DNA of 27,515 nt from an uncultured Sutterella sp. (GCA_905201055.1 CAJKMT010000015.1:1-27515); one strand, 5' to 3'; positions 14,718 to 22,647 are shown, counted from the stretch's first letter. Made by a program: numbers and translations. Notes: a model not told the origin generated them from the letters alone.

Positions 14718-16403
14718 ATGGACTGGCTTGTCGCACTTTTCACCAATCCCGGCTCAATTGCCCATATTCTCTTCGTATATTCCATTGTCATCGCGCTCGG
14801 TATGGGCTTGGGAAGGATAAAAATTTTCGGGGTTTCTCTCGGTGTTACTTTCGTTTTGTTCACCGGCCTGCTTCTCAATTACCTCGGCATAAAAATTGAT
14901 CCGACTGTCTTAGGTTTTATCCGCGACTTTGGATTGATACTTTTTGTCTTCTTCATCGGGCTTCAGGTCGGACCGTCTTTTTTCGCCTCATTTAAAAGCG
15001 GCGGTATTGTTTTAAACGGGCTGATGATCCTGGCGGTCGTTTTAAGTGTCCTGGTCACAATCATCCTGTATTTCTGTTTTTCAGACACGTTGTCTTTAGC
15101 TCAAATGTTAGGCGTGCACTATGGTGCCGTCACCAATACGCCGGGCTTAGGGGCTACACAGGAAGCCCTTGCGCAGCTTAACTATCAGGGTGAAGATATC
15201 GCCGTCGCCTACGCCTGCGCCTACCCTTTGGGCGTTGTCAGCATCATCGGCACGGCAATAGCCTTGCGCATTATTTTCAAAATCGACATGAAAGAGGAAG
15301 ACCGTCATTGGGAAGATGAAGAAAAGGCCTCCAATCACGTCTCTATTTTCTTTCATGTGCATGTGACCAATCGAGCCCTTGAAGGCAGAAGCATCGGTGA
15401 TATCCGTGCATTTATTGCGCGCCCCTTCATTTGTTCCCGCATTCAACATAACGGAGAAATTTCCAGTCCCAGCGCAGAATCGCTTGTCCATGTCGGCGAT
15501 ATCGTGCGTATTGTTTCGGGAGAGGAAAATAAAGACGCCATCGTGGCTTTCTTCGGTGAGGAAGATAAAAAAGCCGACCTTGCTACCGAGCACTCTCCCA
15601 TTACCAGCAAGCGGCTCTCCGTTACTCGCACGGAAATCAACGGGCTGACTGTCGGCGACCTTCACCTGAGTCATTCCGACGGGGTCAATATCACGCGTGT
15701 GTACCGTGCCGGTATGCAACTTTTCCCATACCAAAACCTGCACATCCAAATGGGCGATGAGCTCTACTGTGTTGGTCCGATTAACTCCATCAAACGTCTC
15801 GAAGACCGGGTCGGCAATAAAATCAAACGGCTCGAGCATCCGAATCTCATCGCCATATTCATCGGCATTGCCTTGGGTATTTTGTTCGGTTCGCTTCCGA
15901 TTGCCATTCCCGGCATGCCCGTACCGCTTAAGCTCGGTCTTGCGGGCGGACCTTTGATTATTGCGATTCTCTTGGGGCGTTTCGGTTCGCTTTTCCGTTT
16001 GGTCACCTACACGACCTCTTCGGCCAATTTGATGCTGCGGGAACTTGGAATTTCCTTGTTCCTGGCCAGTGTCGGGTTGGCTGCCGGTGAAAATTTTGTC
16101 GATGCGCTCTTAGTTGGTAACGGTCCGCTTTATGTTGTCCTCGGCCTTTTGGTCACCATTATTCCGCTGTTGATCGTTGGCTGCGTTGCAAGGCACTTCT
16201 TTCATATCAACTACCACAGCATTGTCGGTCTCATGGCAGGGGCCACTACGGATCCTCCGACATTGGCTTACGCGGCCACTCTTTCCGAGAAGAACTCCTC
16301 TGCCGTTGCATACTCAACCGTCTATCCGCTTGCGATGTTCCTGCGAATTCTGACCGGTCAGCTCGTGCTTCTGGTCATGTGGTCTTTTGTGACTGTCTCT
16401 TGA
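14718..16403 (+). CDS. AspT/YidE/YbjL-family membrane transporter with two RCK_C domains
   Basis: This resembles the aspartate:alanine exchanger family, inner-membrane antiporters or putative transporters. Substrate is not certain. The 561 residues form two membrane halves (about 13-188 and 375-558) around a soluble part with two TrkA-C/RCK_C-type domains (about 205-280 and 295-360). Internal duplication is visible: GAVTNTPGLGA at 136-146 matches GATTDPPTLAYA at 508-519, and AVAYACAYPLG at 162-172 matches AVAYSTVYPLA at 529-539. It lies 116 bases after lysA without an obvious ribosome site and ends in its own terminator, so it is probably transcribed separately from engB. Confidence 0.88.
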   Translation: MDWLVALFTNPGSIAHILFVYSIVIALGMGLGRIKIFGVSLGVTFVLFTGLLLNYLGIKIDPTVLGFIRDFGLILFVFFIGLQVGPSFFASFKSGGIVLNGLMILAVVLSVLVTIILYFCFSDTLSLAQMLGVHYGAVTNTPGLGATQEALAQLNYQGEDIAVAYACAYPLGVVSIIGTAIALRIIFKIDMKEEDRHWEDEEKASNHVSIFFHVHVTNRALEGRSIGDIRAFIARPFICSRIQHNGEISSPSAESLVHVGDIVRIVSGEENKDAIVAFFGEEDKKADLATEHSPITSKRLSVTRTEINGLTVGDLHLSHSDGVNITRVYRAGMQLFPYQNLHIQMGDELYCVGPINSIKRLEDRVGNKIKRLEHPNLIAIFIGIALGILFGSLPIAIPGMPVPLKLGLAGGPLIIAILLGRFGSLFRLVTYTTSSANLMLRELGISLFLASVGLAAGENFVDALLVGNGPLYVVLGLLVTIIPLLIVGCVARHFFHINYHSIVGLMAGATTDPPTLAYAATLSEKNSSAVAYSTVYPLAMFLRILTGQLVLLVMWSFVTVS

Positions 16404-16411
16404 ATCAATTT

Positions 16412-16440
16412 CAGGCCCGTTCAATCGGGCCTGATCTTTT
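16412..16440 (+). terminator. Intrinsic terminator after the AspT-like gene
   Basis: A perfect 8-bp stem has arms CAGGCCCG (16412-16419) and CGGGCCTG (16426-16433) with a 6-base loop, followed by ATCTTTT. The U-run is interrupted by one C, but the position 9 bases after the stop codon fits termination. Confidence 0.75.
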
Positions 16441-16511
16441 CTAAAAAAGTTAAACTACGCGTAAGATTGCAGGACTAATATTGCGCCCATAAAAAATACG
16501 AGGAACCCATT

Positions 16512-17147
16512 TTGAGTTTATTTGACAGCGCCCGTTTCCGTCTTTCGGTGTCTCAACTTTCCGGACTGCCCGAAGGCAGCGTCCCGGAGATCGCCTTTGC
16601 CGGTCGAAGCAATGCCGGAAAATCGACGACAATTAACGTTCTGACCCGACAGGGACGTTTGGCATTTGCCTCCAAAACACCCGGTCGTACCCAGTTGATT
16701 AATTTTTTCGATCTGTCTCAAAAAGACGAGCACGGTCACCGTGCGCGGGTCGCCAGTTTGGTGGATTTGCCCGGTTACGGCTTTGCCAAGGCTGCAGAAG
16801 GCACACGCAAGAGTTGGTCTGAACTGATAGGCGGTTACTTAGCCGGTCGCGATACATTGACCGGTATTGTTGTCGTAATGGATGCAAGGCGTCCTTTCAT
16901 GCCAACGGATGAATGGGTTATTGATTTTTTAAATACCCGCCCGGTAAAGATGCACTGGTTGCTCAATAAATGCGATCAGCTCAATAACCAAGCAAAAAAG
17001 GAAACACTTTTTATGGCCAAAGCCCGAGCCGCTGAAATCGGGCCTCACGTTTCAGTACAGCTTTTTTCCGGTCTGAAACGTGAAGGTGTTGATGAGTTGC
17101 GAGAAACGCTCTTACGTTGGATTAACCGTGAAGAGCTCTCTGTCTGA
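16512..17147 (+). CDS. engB: Ribosome biogenesis GTP-binding protein EngB (YihA/YsxC)
   Basis: EngB is an essential TRAFAC GTPase that assists late assembly of the large ribosomal subunit. The 211-residue protein has G1 GRSNAGKS at 31-38, G2 T60 in TPGRT, G3 DLPGYG at 85-90, G4 NKCD at 152-155 (commonly TKAD in the family) and a G5-like FSGLKREG. The start is TTG at 16512, placed 7 bases after a good GAGGA site. It lies 25 bases upstream of hemB and is probably cotranscribed with it. Confidence 0.96.
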   Translation: MSLFDSARFRLSVSQLSGLPEGSVPEIAFAGRSNAGKSTTINVLTRQGRLAFASKTPGRTQLINFFDLSQKDEHGHRARVASLVDLPGYGFAKAAEGTRKSWSELIGGYLAGRDTLTGIVVVMDARRPFMPTDEWVIDFLNTRPVKMHWLLNKCDQLNNQAKKETLFMAKARAAEIGPHVSVQLFSGLKREGVDELRETLLRWINREELSV

Positions 17148-17172
17148 ATAAATCTTTTATAGGACATTTCAA

Positions 17173-18189
17173 ATGCACGTTTTAGGTCAGTATCCTCAAA
17201 AACGTATGCGCCGTATGCGCCATGATGAATTTTCGCGTCGTTTAATGCGTGAAAACACGCTGACGGCTTCCGATCTCATCCTGCCGGTCTTTGTAATGGA
17301 AGGCGAAGGCCGCAGACAGGCCGTTCCCACCATGCCTGGCGTGGAACGTATGACGCCCGATGAACTCTGCAAAGTTGCTCAAGAAATGGTAGATCTCGGC
17401 ATTCCGATGATTGCGCTTTTTCCTGCCATTGAAGATCATCTGAAAACGCCCGATGGACGTGAAGCGGCAAATCCCAACGGTCTCATCCCCCGCGTCGTGC
17501 GGATGCTCAAGGAAAAGTTCCCGCAATTGGGCGTGATGTGTGACGTTGCTCTTGACCCCTACACCACACACGGCCAAGATGGACTCATTGACGAAACCGG
17601 TTATATCCTCAATGACGAAACGATTGAAATGCTGGTTCAGCAATCTCTGGCCCAAGCTCGTGCAGGCGCTGATGTAGTGGCTCCGAGCGACATGATGGAC
17701 GGCCGTATCGGTGTCATTCGCCAGGCCTTGGACAAGGAAGGTTTCATTCACACTCGTATCATGGCTTATTCTGCGAAGTACGCGAGCGCCTTTTACGGTC
17801 CCTTCCGTGATGCAGTAGGCTCAAGCTCCAACCTGGGTAAGAGCACAAAGGCTGTCTATCAAATGGATCCGGCTAACAGCGATGAAGCTTTGTGGGAAGT
17901 TGGCCTTGACCTGGAAGAAGGCGCAGACATGGTCATGGTAAAACCGGGTTTGCCCTACCTTGACGTTCTTCGCCGTGTCAAAGACGAATTCCAAGCACCG
18001 ACCTTTGCTTATCATGTGAGCGGCGAATACGCTCTGTTGAAGGCTGCTGCTGCCGCTGGCTACATCGATGAAAAGAAGTTCACAATGGAAACGATGATGT
18101 GCTTTAAACGTGCCGGTGCCGATGGCATTCTCACCTACTGTGCATTGGATGTTGCCCGTTGGTTAAAGGAAGCCCCTGTGAGCCTCTAA
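17173..18189 (+). CDS. hemB: Delta-aminolevulinic acid dehydratase (porphobilinogen synthase)
   Basis: HemB condenses two 5-aminolevulinate molecules to porphobilinogen in tetrapyrrole synthesis. The 338-residue protein has the Schiff-base lysines K202 in AYSAKYAS and K257 in MVMVKPGLPYLD. The metal region reads DVALDPYTTHGQDG (124-137), with aspartates D124, D128 and D136 where E. coli has zinc cysteines. This indicates the magnesium/potassium-type enzyme seen in Pseudomonas. The ATG follows AGGA. It ends in a strong terminator. Confidence 0.97.
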   Translation: MHVLGQYPQKRMRRMRHDEFSRRLMRENTLTASDLILPVFVMEGEGRRQAVPTMPGVERMTPDELCKVAQEMVDLGIPMIALFPAIEDHLKTPDGREAANPNGLIPRVVRMLKEKFPQLGVMCDVALDPYTTHGQDGLIDETGYILNDETIEMLVQQSLAQARAGADVVAPSDMMDGRIGVIRQALDKEGFIHTRIMAYSAKYASAFYGPFRDAVGSSSNLGKSTKAVYQMDPANSDEALWEVGLDLEEGADMVMVKPGLPYLDVLRRVKDEFQAPTFAYHVSGEYALLKAAAAAGYIDEKKFTMETMMCFKRAGADGILTYCALDVARWLKEAPVSL

Positions 18190-18215
18190 AACGGCGATAG
18201 AGACCGATATCCTAT

Positions 18216-18248
18216 CCGCTCGGAAGAAAGACTTCCGAGCGGTTTTTT
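18216..18248 (+). terminator. Intrinsic terminator after hemB
   Basis: A perfect 11-bp stem has arms CCGCTCGGAAG (18216-18226) and CTTCCGAGCGG (18232-18242) with a 5-base loop, directly followed by six T. It ends the plus-strand engB-hemB unit. The U-run overlaps the stop codon of the convergent S4-protein gene. Confidence 0.93.
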
Positions 18249-18639
18249 AATAGCCTCTTAAGCGTCTTAATTCGCGTCCTTCACGTTTTGTCGGGCGCCC
18301 CTTGGTTGTTCTGTCCAAGGCGGGCTCCACCGCTAACTTACGAAGTGCCGCAAGCTCTTCTCTCTTCTGACGACCCTCTTCAGTTTCCATATAAAGTTCG
18401 CGAGCAACGGAAGCCGGACCGCGCTGAAGGTTAAAGCCGGCCACCAGTACTTCATAGACGTCTTCGCCGCGATGAATTTCCAACTTATCGGACAATTTCA
18501 CTTCTTTGGCCGGTTTTACCCGTTCACCATTGAGCTTCACTCGCCCTAGTTCAACGGCCTCCTGAGCAAGGCTTCTGGTTTTGAAAAACCGCGCTGCCCA
18601 CAGCCATTTATCGATTCTTTCACTTGTCAATTCAGTCAT
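18247..18639 (-). CDS. hslR: Hsp15-like RNA-binding S4-domain protein
   Basis: Hsp15 is a heat-shock RNA-binding protein that rescues stalled 50S subunits carrying nascent chains. The 130-residue product has the S4 domain at about 5-65: RIDKWLWAARFFKTRSLAQEAV, then GRVKLNGERVKPAKEV. A basic C-terminal tail ends in REGRELRRLRGY. I chose ATG 18639; an in-frame TTG upstream overlaps the previous gene. It is 8 bases after the YczE-like gene and likely cotranscribed. Confidence 0.88.
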   Translation of the reverse strand: MTELTSERIDKWLWAARFFKTRSLAQEAVELGRVKLNGERVKPAKEVKLSDKLEIHRGEDVYEVLVAGFNLQRGPASVARELYMETEEGRQKREELAALRKLAVEPALDRTTKGRPTKREGRELRRLRGY

Positions 18640-18647
18640 ATCAGCGT

Positions 18648-19301
18648 TCAAACGTATTCTTTTACAGGCCAAATTCGATCCAAGAATTTGGAAATAAACT
18701 TCACGAGAATACCTACGAGAAAGGCAGATATCAACGTCCCTTCGCGAATTCCGTAGATTTCATGCAAGAAAAACCATCCAAGAATCGCCGCCAGAACAAC
18801 CATGGTCACATCGTTGCCAATTTTAATTCTGTAAAAGGGTTGACGAGAGACAACGGAAACCGCAATGACCAACCCCTCGCCAGGAAGCGGAATGCTTTTT
18901 GATCGAATTTCAAATGCGACGCCCAAAGCCAAAAAGGCATTTCCAATGAGTGACAAAGCGAGTAAAAGCCAATAATTATTCAGTTGAATACTCGAAAGAA
19001 TCCACATCCAAAAATCGGTACATAGGCTAAAGAGAAAGACCAAGGGAATCTGCAGGAAGTTTAATTTTGAAAACTCTTTTCGCAACAACAGAATTTGGAT
19101 GCATAAGAAAACAACATTGCACAAAAATGTCGTTGTTCCGAACGTCAGTCCGCTTATTTCAGACAAAGCCCACGGAAGACTGCTGATGGGCGTGGTACCG
19201 AGATGCACAGCCGAAATCAAACAGATTCCGAAAGACATAAAAACAATACCGAGCAAAAGCTGCCCGACATTGCCCAGAGCTGGAGATAAATTCAGTTTCA
19301 T
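18648..19301 (-). CDS. YczE/YitT-like multi-pass membrane protein
   Basis: The product has 217 residues with about five or six hydrophobic segments. Family-like text includes GIVFMSFGICLISAVHLGTTPISSLPWALSE near the N-terminus and FEIRSKSIPLPGEGLVIAV, where a conserved polar PxPGEG loop lies between helices. Members of this family (YczE, DUF6198/YitT type) have no settled function. I chose ATG 19301 (KLNLSPALGNV); an upstream TTG would fall within the alpha-operon terminator. The ribosome site is weak. Confidence 0.75.
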   Translation of the reverse strand: MKLNLSPALGNVGQLLLGIVFMSFGICLISAVHLGTTPISSLPWALSEISGLTFGTTTFLCNVVFLCIQILLLRKEFSKLNFLQIPLVFLFSLCTDFWMWILSSIQLNNYWLLLALSLIGNAFLALGVAFEIRSKSIPLPGEGLVIAVSVVSRQPFYRIKIGNDVTMVVLAAILGWFFLHEIYGIREGTLISAFLVGILVKFISKFLDRIWPVKEYV

Positions 19302-19317
19302 TCGAGTGCAATAGATG

Positions 19318-19349
19318 AAAAAAGGGAGCCACAATCATGACTCCCCTTT
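19318..19349 (-). terminator. Intrinsic terminator of the alpha operon after rplQ
   Basis: On the minus strand AAAGGGGAG (19349-19341) can pair with CTCCCTTTT (19328-19320), and the run continues to six U (19323-19318). The GC core is 5 bp, extended by A-U pairs. It lies 27 bases after the rplQ stop and just upstream of the YczE-like gene, which therefore needs its own promoter or read-through. Confidence 0.7.
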
Positions 19350-19376
19350 ATGAAATCTGAACTTTAAACGTTCAAA

Positions 19377-19778
19377 TTATTCGGCCTTCTGAGCTTCTTC
19401 GGCAGCTTCAACAACCGGAGCGGTCTTTTCAACCAATTCCATGTAAGCCATCGGAGCATTGTCGCCAACACGGAAACCCATCTTCAAGATACGGGTGTAA
19501 CCGCCGTTGCGAGCGGCAAAACGGGGACCGAGAACGGTAAAGAGCTTCGTAACCATTTCGCGATCACGCAAACGGGCAAAAGCCAAACGACGGTTGGCAA
19601 CCGTGTCAACCTTAGCGAGGGTGATCATCGGTTCGACAACACGACGAAGTTCCTTAGCCTTCGGCAACGTGGTCTTGATAGCTTCGTGACGCAACAAAGA
19701 ATTCATCATGTTGCGGAGCATAGCGAGGCGGTGAGCACTGGTACGATTCAGCTTACGTAAACCATGACGGTGACGCAT
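19377..19778 (-). CDS. rplQ: 50S ribosomal protein L17
   Basis: L17 is a large-subunit protein near the exit tunnel. The 133-residue product opens with MRHRHGLRKLNRTSAHRLAM and carries the family segment AIKTTLPKAKELRRVVEPMI. The C-terminus has a short Ala/Glu-rich extension. The ribosome site AAGGA precedes the ATG. It is the last gene of the alpha operon, separated from rpoA by 163 bases full of stem-loops. Confidence 0.97.
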   Translation of the reverse strand: MRHRHGLRKLNRTSAHRLAMLRNMMNSLLRHEAIKTTLPKAKELRRVVEPMITLAKVDTVANRRLAFARLRDREMVTKLFTVLGPRFAARNGGYTRILKMGFRVGDNAPMAYMELVEKTAPVVEAAEEAQKAE

Positions 19779-19810
19779 TTTTTATTTTCCTTTAAAAGTT
19801 AGTCTTTTGA

Positions 19811-19920
19811 GCTCCCTGCGGAGCACTTTCCCATCTTCTTCTATCCGAGAAAACTCGGCGGGCGGGTAAAACAACGAGTCTTAAAGACTCGAAGGACGAG
19901 ATTTTAGCCTCTCGTCCTTC
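19811..19920 (-). other. Four consecutive stem-loops between rpoA and rplQ
   Basis: Perfect inverted repeats are at 19891-19920 (11 bp, arm GAAGGACGAGA), 19876-19890 (7 bp, arm GAGTCTT), 19845-19858 (5 bp, CCGAG) and 19811-19824 (5 bp, GCTCC). The first two abut exactly. None is followed by a U-run on the minus strand, so they are not ordinary terminators. They may stabilise or process the rpoA message, or tune rplQ. Confidence 0.75.
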
Positions 19921-19941
19921 ATTTAGCAAATCAATGCCAAA

Positions 19942-20946
19942 TTAGTGTTGGTCAAGACCGGCAGGAGGCCAGTTTTCCAACTTCATACCCAAGGTCAAGC
20001 CGTGAGCAGCCAACACTTCCTTGATTTCGTTCAAGGACTTGCGGCCCAAGTTCGGCGTCTTGAGCAGTTCATTTTCAGTGCGTTGAATCAAATCACCGAT
20101 GTAGAACACTTGTTCGCCCTTAAGGCAATTGGCAGAACGAACAGTGAGTTCAAGGTCATCGACCGGACGCATAAGGATCGGATCGAGCGGCGGCGGATTG
20201 TTCACATCTTCTTCCTGAGTGGTCTTACCGGCTTGTTCACTCTTAATGGAACCAAAGACCGTCAATTGGTCTTGCAAGATGTACACTGCTTCGCGCAAAG
20301 CTTCTTCCGGTTCAATAGCGCCGTTGGTTTCAATCGTCATCACGAGCTTATCGAGGTCGGTGCGCTGAGCAACACGAGCAGCACTTACTTCGTAGGCAAC
20401 GCGACGAATCGGGCTGAAGGAGGCATCCATAATGATGCGACCGATCGTGCTCTTGGAGTAGTCATCGCGGAAAGCGCGCATATCACCCGGTTGGTAACCG
20501 CGGCCCTTTTCCACCTTAACTTGCATATCCAACTTACCGTTGGCAGCCAAGTGAGCAATAACGTGATCGGGATTAATCACTGTCACATCGTGCGGCAGAT
20601 CAAAGTCAGCGGCCGTCACAACACCCTCGGTGCTCTTACGAAGCGTCAAAGTCACTTCATCGCGACCTTCGAGTTTGAACACAACACCCTTCAAGTTCAA
20701 AAGGATATCAACGACATCTTCGAGAACGCCGTCAATTTGGGAGTATTCGTGCACAACGCCTGCGATCTGAGCTTCCGTAGGAGCATAACCGACCATGCTG
20801 GCGAGCAAAATACGACGCAAAGCATTGCCCAAAGTATGACCGTAGCCGCGTTCGAAAGGTTCAAGAGTGATTACAGCAAGATTAGGATTGTTTTCGTCGA
20901 CCACAGCTTCAATCGTAGTCGGCTTCAACAAAGTAGTATTGGCCAT
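19942..20946 (-). CDS. rpoA: RNA polymerase subunit alpha
   Basis: RpoA nucleates assembly of RNA polymerase and contacts activators and UP elements. The product has 334 residues. The N-terminal domain includes LEPFERGYGHTLGNALRRILLASM. The C-terminal domain includes LELTVRSANCLKGEQVFYIGDLI and LLKTPNLGRKSLNEIKEVL. The ATG at 20946 (MANTTLLKPTTIE) follows AAAAGGACAG; an in-frame TTG seven codons upstream would destroy that ribosome site as a leader and is less likely. Confidence 0.97.
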   Translation of the reverse strand: MANTTLLKPTTIEAVVDENNPNLAVITLEPFERGYGHTLGNALRRILLASMVGYAPTEAQIAGVVHEYSQIDGVLEDVVDILLNLKGVVFKLEGRDEVTLTLRKSTEGVVTAADFDLPHDVTVINPDHVIAHLAANGKLDMQVKVEKGRGYQPGDMRAFRDDYSKSTIGRIIMDASFSPIRRVAYEVSAARVAQRTDLDKLVMTIETNGAIEPEEALREAVYILQDQLTVFGSIKSEQAGKTTQEEDVNNPPPLDPILMRPVDDLELTVRSANCLKGEQVFYIGDLIQRTENELLKTPNLGRKSLNEIKEVLAAHGLTLGMKLENWPPAGLDQH

Positions 20947-21026
20947 TTTGTAGACTGTCCTTTTCAATACCCTCGGCTCGTTACACCGATAAGGCTGATG
21001 GATGGTCTGGGGCTAAGTAGAGCAAA

Positions 21027-21111
21027 TGCGATCGGCGCCCCAAAAAGTACCGATCGCACAGATTTTAGCAGGATAGACACATTCGCGCGCACTACACTGA
21101 ATGTGCCTATC
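21027..21111 (-). other. Two large stem-loops between rpsD and rpoA
   Basis: One has perfect 9-bp arms TGCGATCGG (21027-21035) and CCGATCGCA (21050-21058) with a 14-base loop. The other has 13-bp arms GATAGACACATTC (21072-21084) and GAATGTGCCTATC (21099-21111), with a single G-U pair on the minus transcript. Neither is followed by a U-run. They occupy most of the 175-base gap. Confidence 0.75.
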
Positions 21112-21121
21112 AGCTTAGCTA

Positions 21122-21757
21122 TTAACGCGAATAGAATTCGACGACCAACGCTTCGTTGACGTCTTGGCAGATTTCGTCGCGGGCCGGAAGAGCCTTGAAC
21201 GTGCCTTCAAACTTCTTCGCATCAACAGACACCCAAGACGGGAAACCGACTTGAGCGGCGAGTTCCAAAGCTTCCGTGATACGGGCTTGCTTTTGGGACT
21301 TTTCGCGAATGGAGATAACATCACCGGGTTTGACACGGTAAGAAGGAATATTCACCTTGTTACCATTGACCAAAACGGCGCAGTGGCTCACCAACTGGCG
21401 AGCTTCCGCACGGGTGCAACCAAAGCCCATACGGTAAACAACGTTGTCCAAACGGCTTTCGAGCAAGTCGAGAAGCACTTCACCGGTGTGGCCCTTTTCA
21501 CGTTGGGCTTCGGCGAAGTAACGACGGAATTGACGTTCGAGAACGCCATACATGCGACGCACCTTTTGCTTTTCACGCAATTGGGCACCGTAGTCCGATT
21601 GACGAGCACCGGAAGTCTTACCGTGCTGGCCCGGTTTGGTGATCGTATCGGAGCCCTTGCCGACTTTGCTCGACAAGGAACGACGCGCGCTCTTCAAATT
21701 AAGGTCACAACCCTCGCGGCGCGCGAGCTTGAGTTTGGGACCGGTATATCGTGCCAT
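21122..21757 (-). CDS. rpsD: 30S ribosomal protein S4
   Basis: S4 is a primary 16S-binding protein and, in E. coli, the translational repressor of the alpha operon. The 211-residue product has MARYTGPKLKLARREG at the start and the S4 domain at about 95-160 (LESRLDNVVYRMGF, then VSHCAVLVNGNKV). The zinc cysteines of some S4 forms are absent. It ends in the conserved EFYSR. The ribosome site is GAGAGG. Confidence 0.97.
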   Translation of the reverse strand: MARYTGPKLKLARREGCDLNLKSARRSLSSKVGKGSDTITKPGQHGKTSGARQSDYGAQLREKQKVRRMYGVLERQFRRYFAEAQREKGHTGEVLLDLLESRLDNVVYRMGFGCTRAEARQLVSHCAVLVNGNKVNIPSYRVKPGDVISIREKSQKQARITEALELAAQVGFPSWVSVDAKKFEGTFKALPARDEICQDVNEALVVEFYSR

Positions 21758-21777
21758 TTAATATGCCTCTCTTATCC

Positions 21778-21821
21778 TGTGAACTTGGTCACATTCAGTC
21801 TGTTTATCCTCATAAACAGAC
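21778..21821 (-). other. Stem-loops between rpsK and rpsD
   Basis: A perfect 10-bp inverted repeat has arms GTCTGTTTAT (21798-21807) and ATAAACAGAC (21812-21821) around CCTC. A smaller one, TGTGA/TCACA, is at 21778-21793. They lie in the rpsD leader upstream of its ribosome site and lack a terminator U-run. Confidence 0.7.
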
Positions 21822-21840
21822 GCGGGATTAGAAAAAGTAG

Positions 21841-22254
21841 TTAGACGCGACGACGCTTGGACGGACGCACACCATTGTGAGGAATGGGGGTCACGTCTTG
21901 GATCGACGTCACACGAATGCCGAGCGCATTGAGCGCACGCACGCTGGATTCACGGCCGGGGCCGGGTCCCATGATGCGAACTTCAACATTCTTCAAACCA
22001 TATTCAAGAGCGATACGACCAGCGTGTTCAGCTGCGACTTGCGCGGCGAACGGCGTGGATTTACGAGAGCCCTTGAAACCTTGAGCGCCAGAAGACGACG
22101 CAGCGATAGCGTTGCCTTGGCGATCGGTGATCGTAATGATCGTGTTATTGAAGGAAGCGTGAACGTGCGCGATACCTTCCGTAACGACCTTCTTCACCTT
22201 TTTGCGAGCACGTTGCTGAGCAACTTGCTGACTGCTAGGAGATTTGCCAGCCAT
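21841..22254 (-). CDS. rpsK: 30S ribosomal protein S11
   Basis: S11 lies on the 30S platform near the E site. The 137-residue product has HVHASFNNTIITITDRQGNA, SSGAQGFKGSRKSTPFAAQ and the C-terminal TPIPHNGVRPSKRRRV. A lysine-rich N-terminal extension is usual in Burkholderiales. It is 16 bases after rpsM. Confidence 0.97.
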   Translation of the reverse strand: MAGKSPSSQQVAQQRARKKVKKVVTEGIAHVHASFNNTIITITDRQGNAIAASSSGAQGFKGSRKSTPFAAQVAAEHAGRIALEYGLKNVEVRIMGPGPGRESSVRALNALGIRVTSIQDVTPIPHNGVRPSKRRRV

Positions 22255-22270
22255 TGTTATCCTTTAATAT

Positions 22271-22636
22271 TTACTTCTTAAGCGCGACGCCGACCTTTTT
22301 CGGGCCCTTACGCGTACGAGCATTCGTACGAGTACGTTGGCCACGCACGGGCAGGCCGCGACGATGACGCATACCACGATAAGTGCCCAAATCGATCAGG
22401 CGCTTAATCGAGAGTTGAACTTCACGACGCAAGTCACCTTCAACGGTATACTGACCGACCGCATCACGGATGCGTTCGAGTTCGGCGTCGGTGAGATCTT
22501 TAATTTTCTTGGTGTATTCCACGCCAACTTTGGACAAAATGTCGCGAGCGCGAGAACGGCCGATGCCATAAATGGCAGTCAAACCGATTTCGGCATGTTG
22601 GTTCGGCGGAATGTTAATACCGGCAATACGAGCCAT
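22271..22636 (-). CDS. rpsM: 30S ribosomal protein S13
   Basis: S13 sits in the 30S head and bridges to L5. The 121-residue product begins MARIAGINIPPNQHAEIGLT and includes the helix-two-turn-helix region YGIGRSRARDIL and YRGMRHRRGLPVRGQRT near the basic C-terminus. It starts 11 bases after rpmJ. Confidence 0.97.
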   Translation of the reverse strand: MARIAGINIPPNQHAEIGLTAIYGIGRSRARDILSKVGVEYTKKIKDLTDAELERIRDAVGQYTVEGDLRREVQLSIKRLIDLGTYRGMRHRRGLPVRGQRTRTNARTRKGPKKVGVALKK

Positions 22637-22647
22637 CTTTTACCTCT

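Noticed and set aside
15147..15839. 230-codon minus-strand frame inside the AspT-like gene
   Set aside because: Antisense shadow over the soluble-domain part of the transporter, with no recognisable motif.
19945..21159. 404-codon plus-strand frame opposite rpoA
   Set aside because: It is exactly antisense to rpoA. The long frame is a by-product of the codon use of a highly expressed gene; it has no family features.
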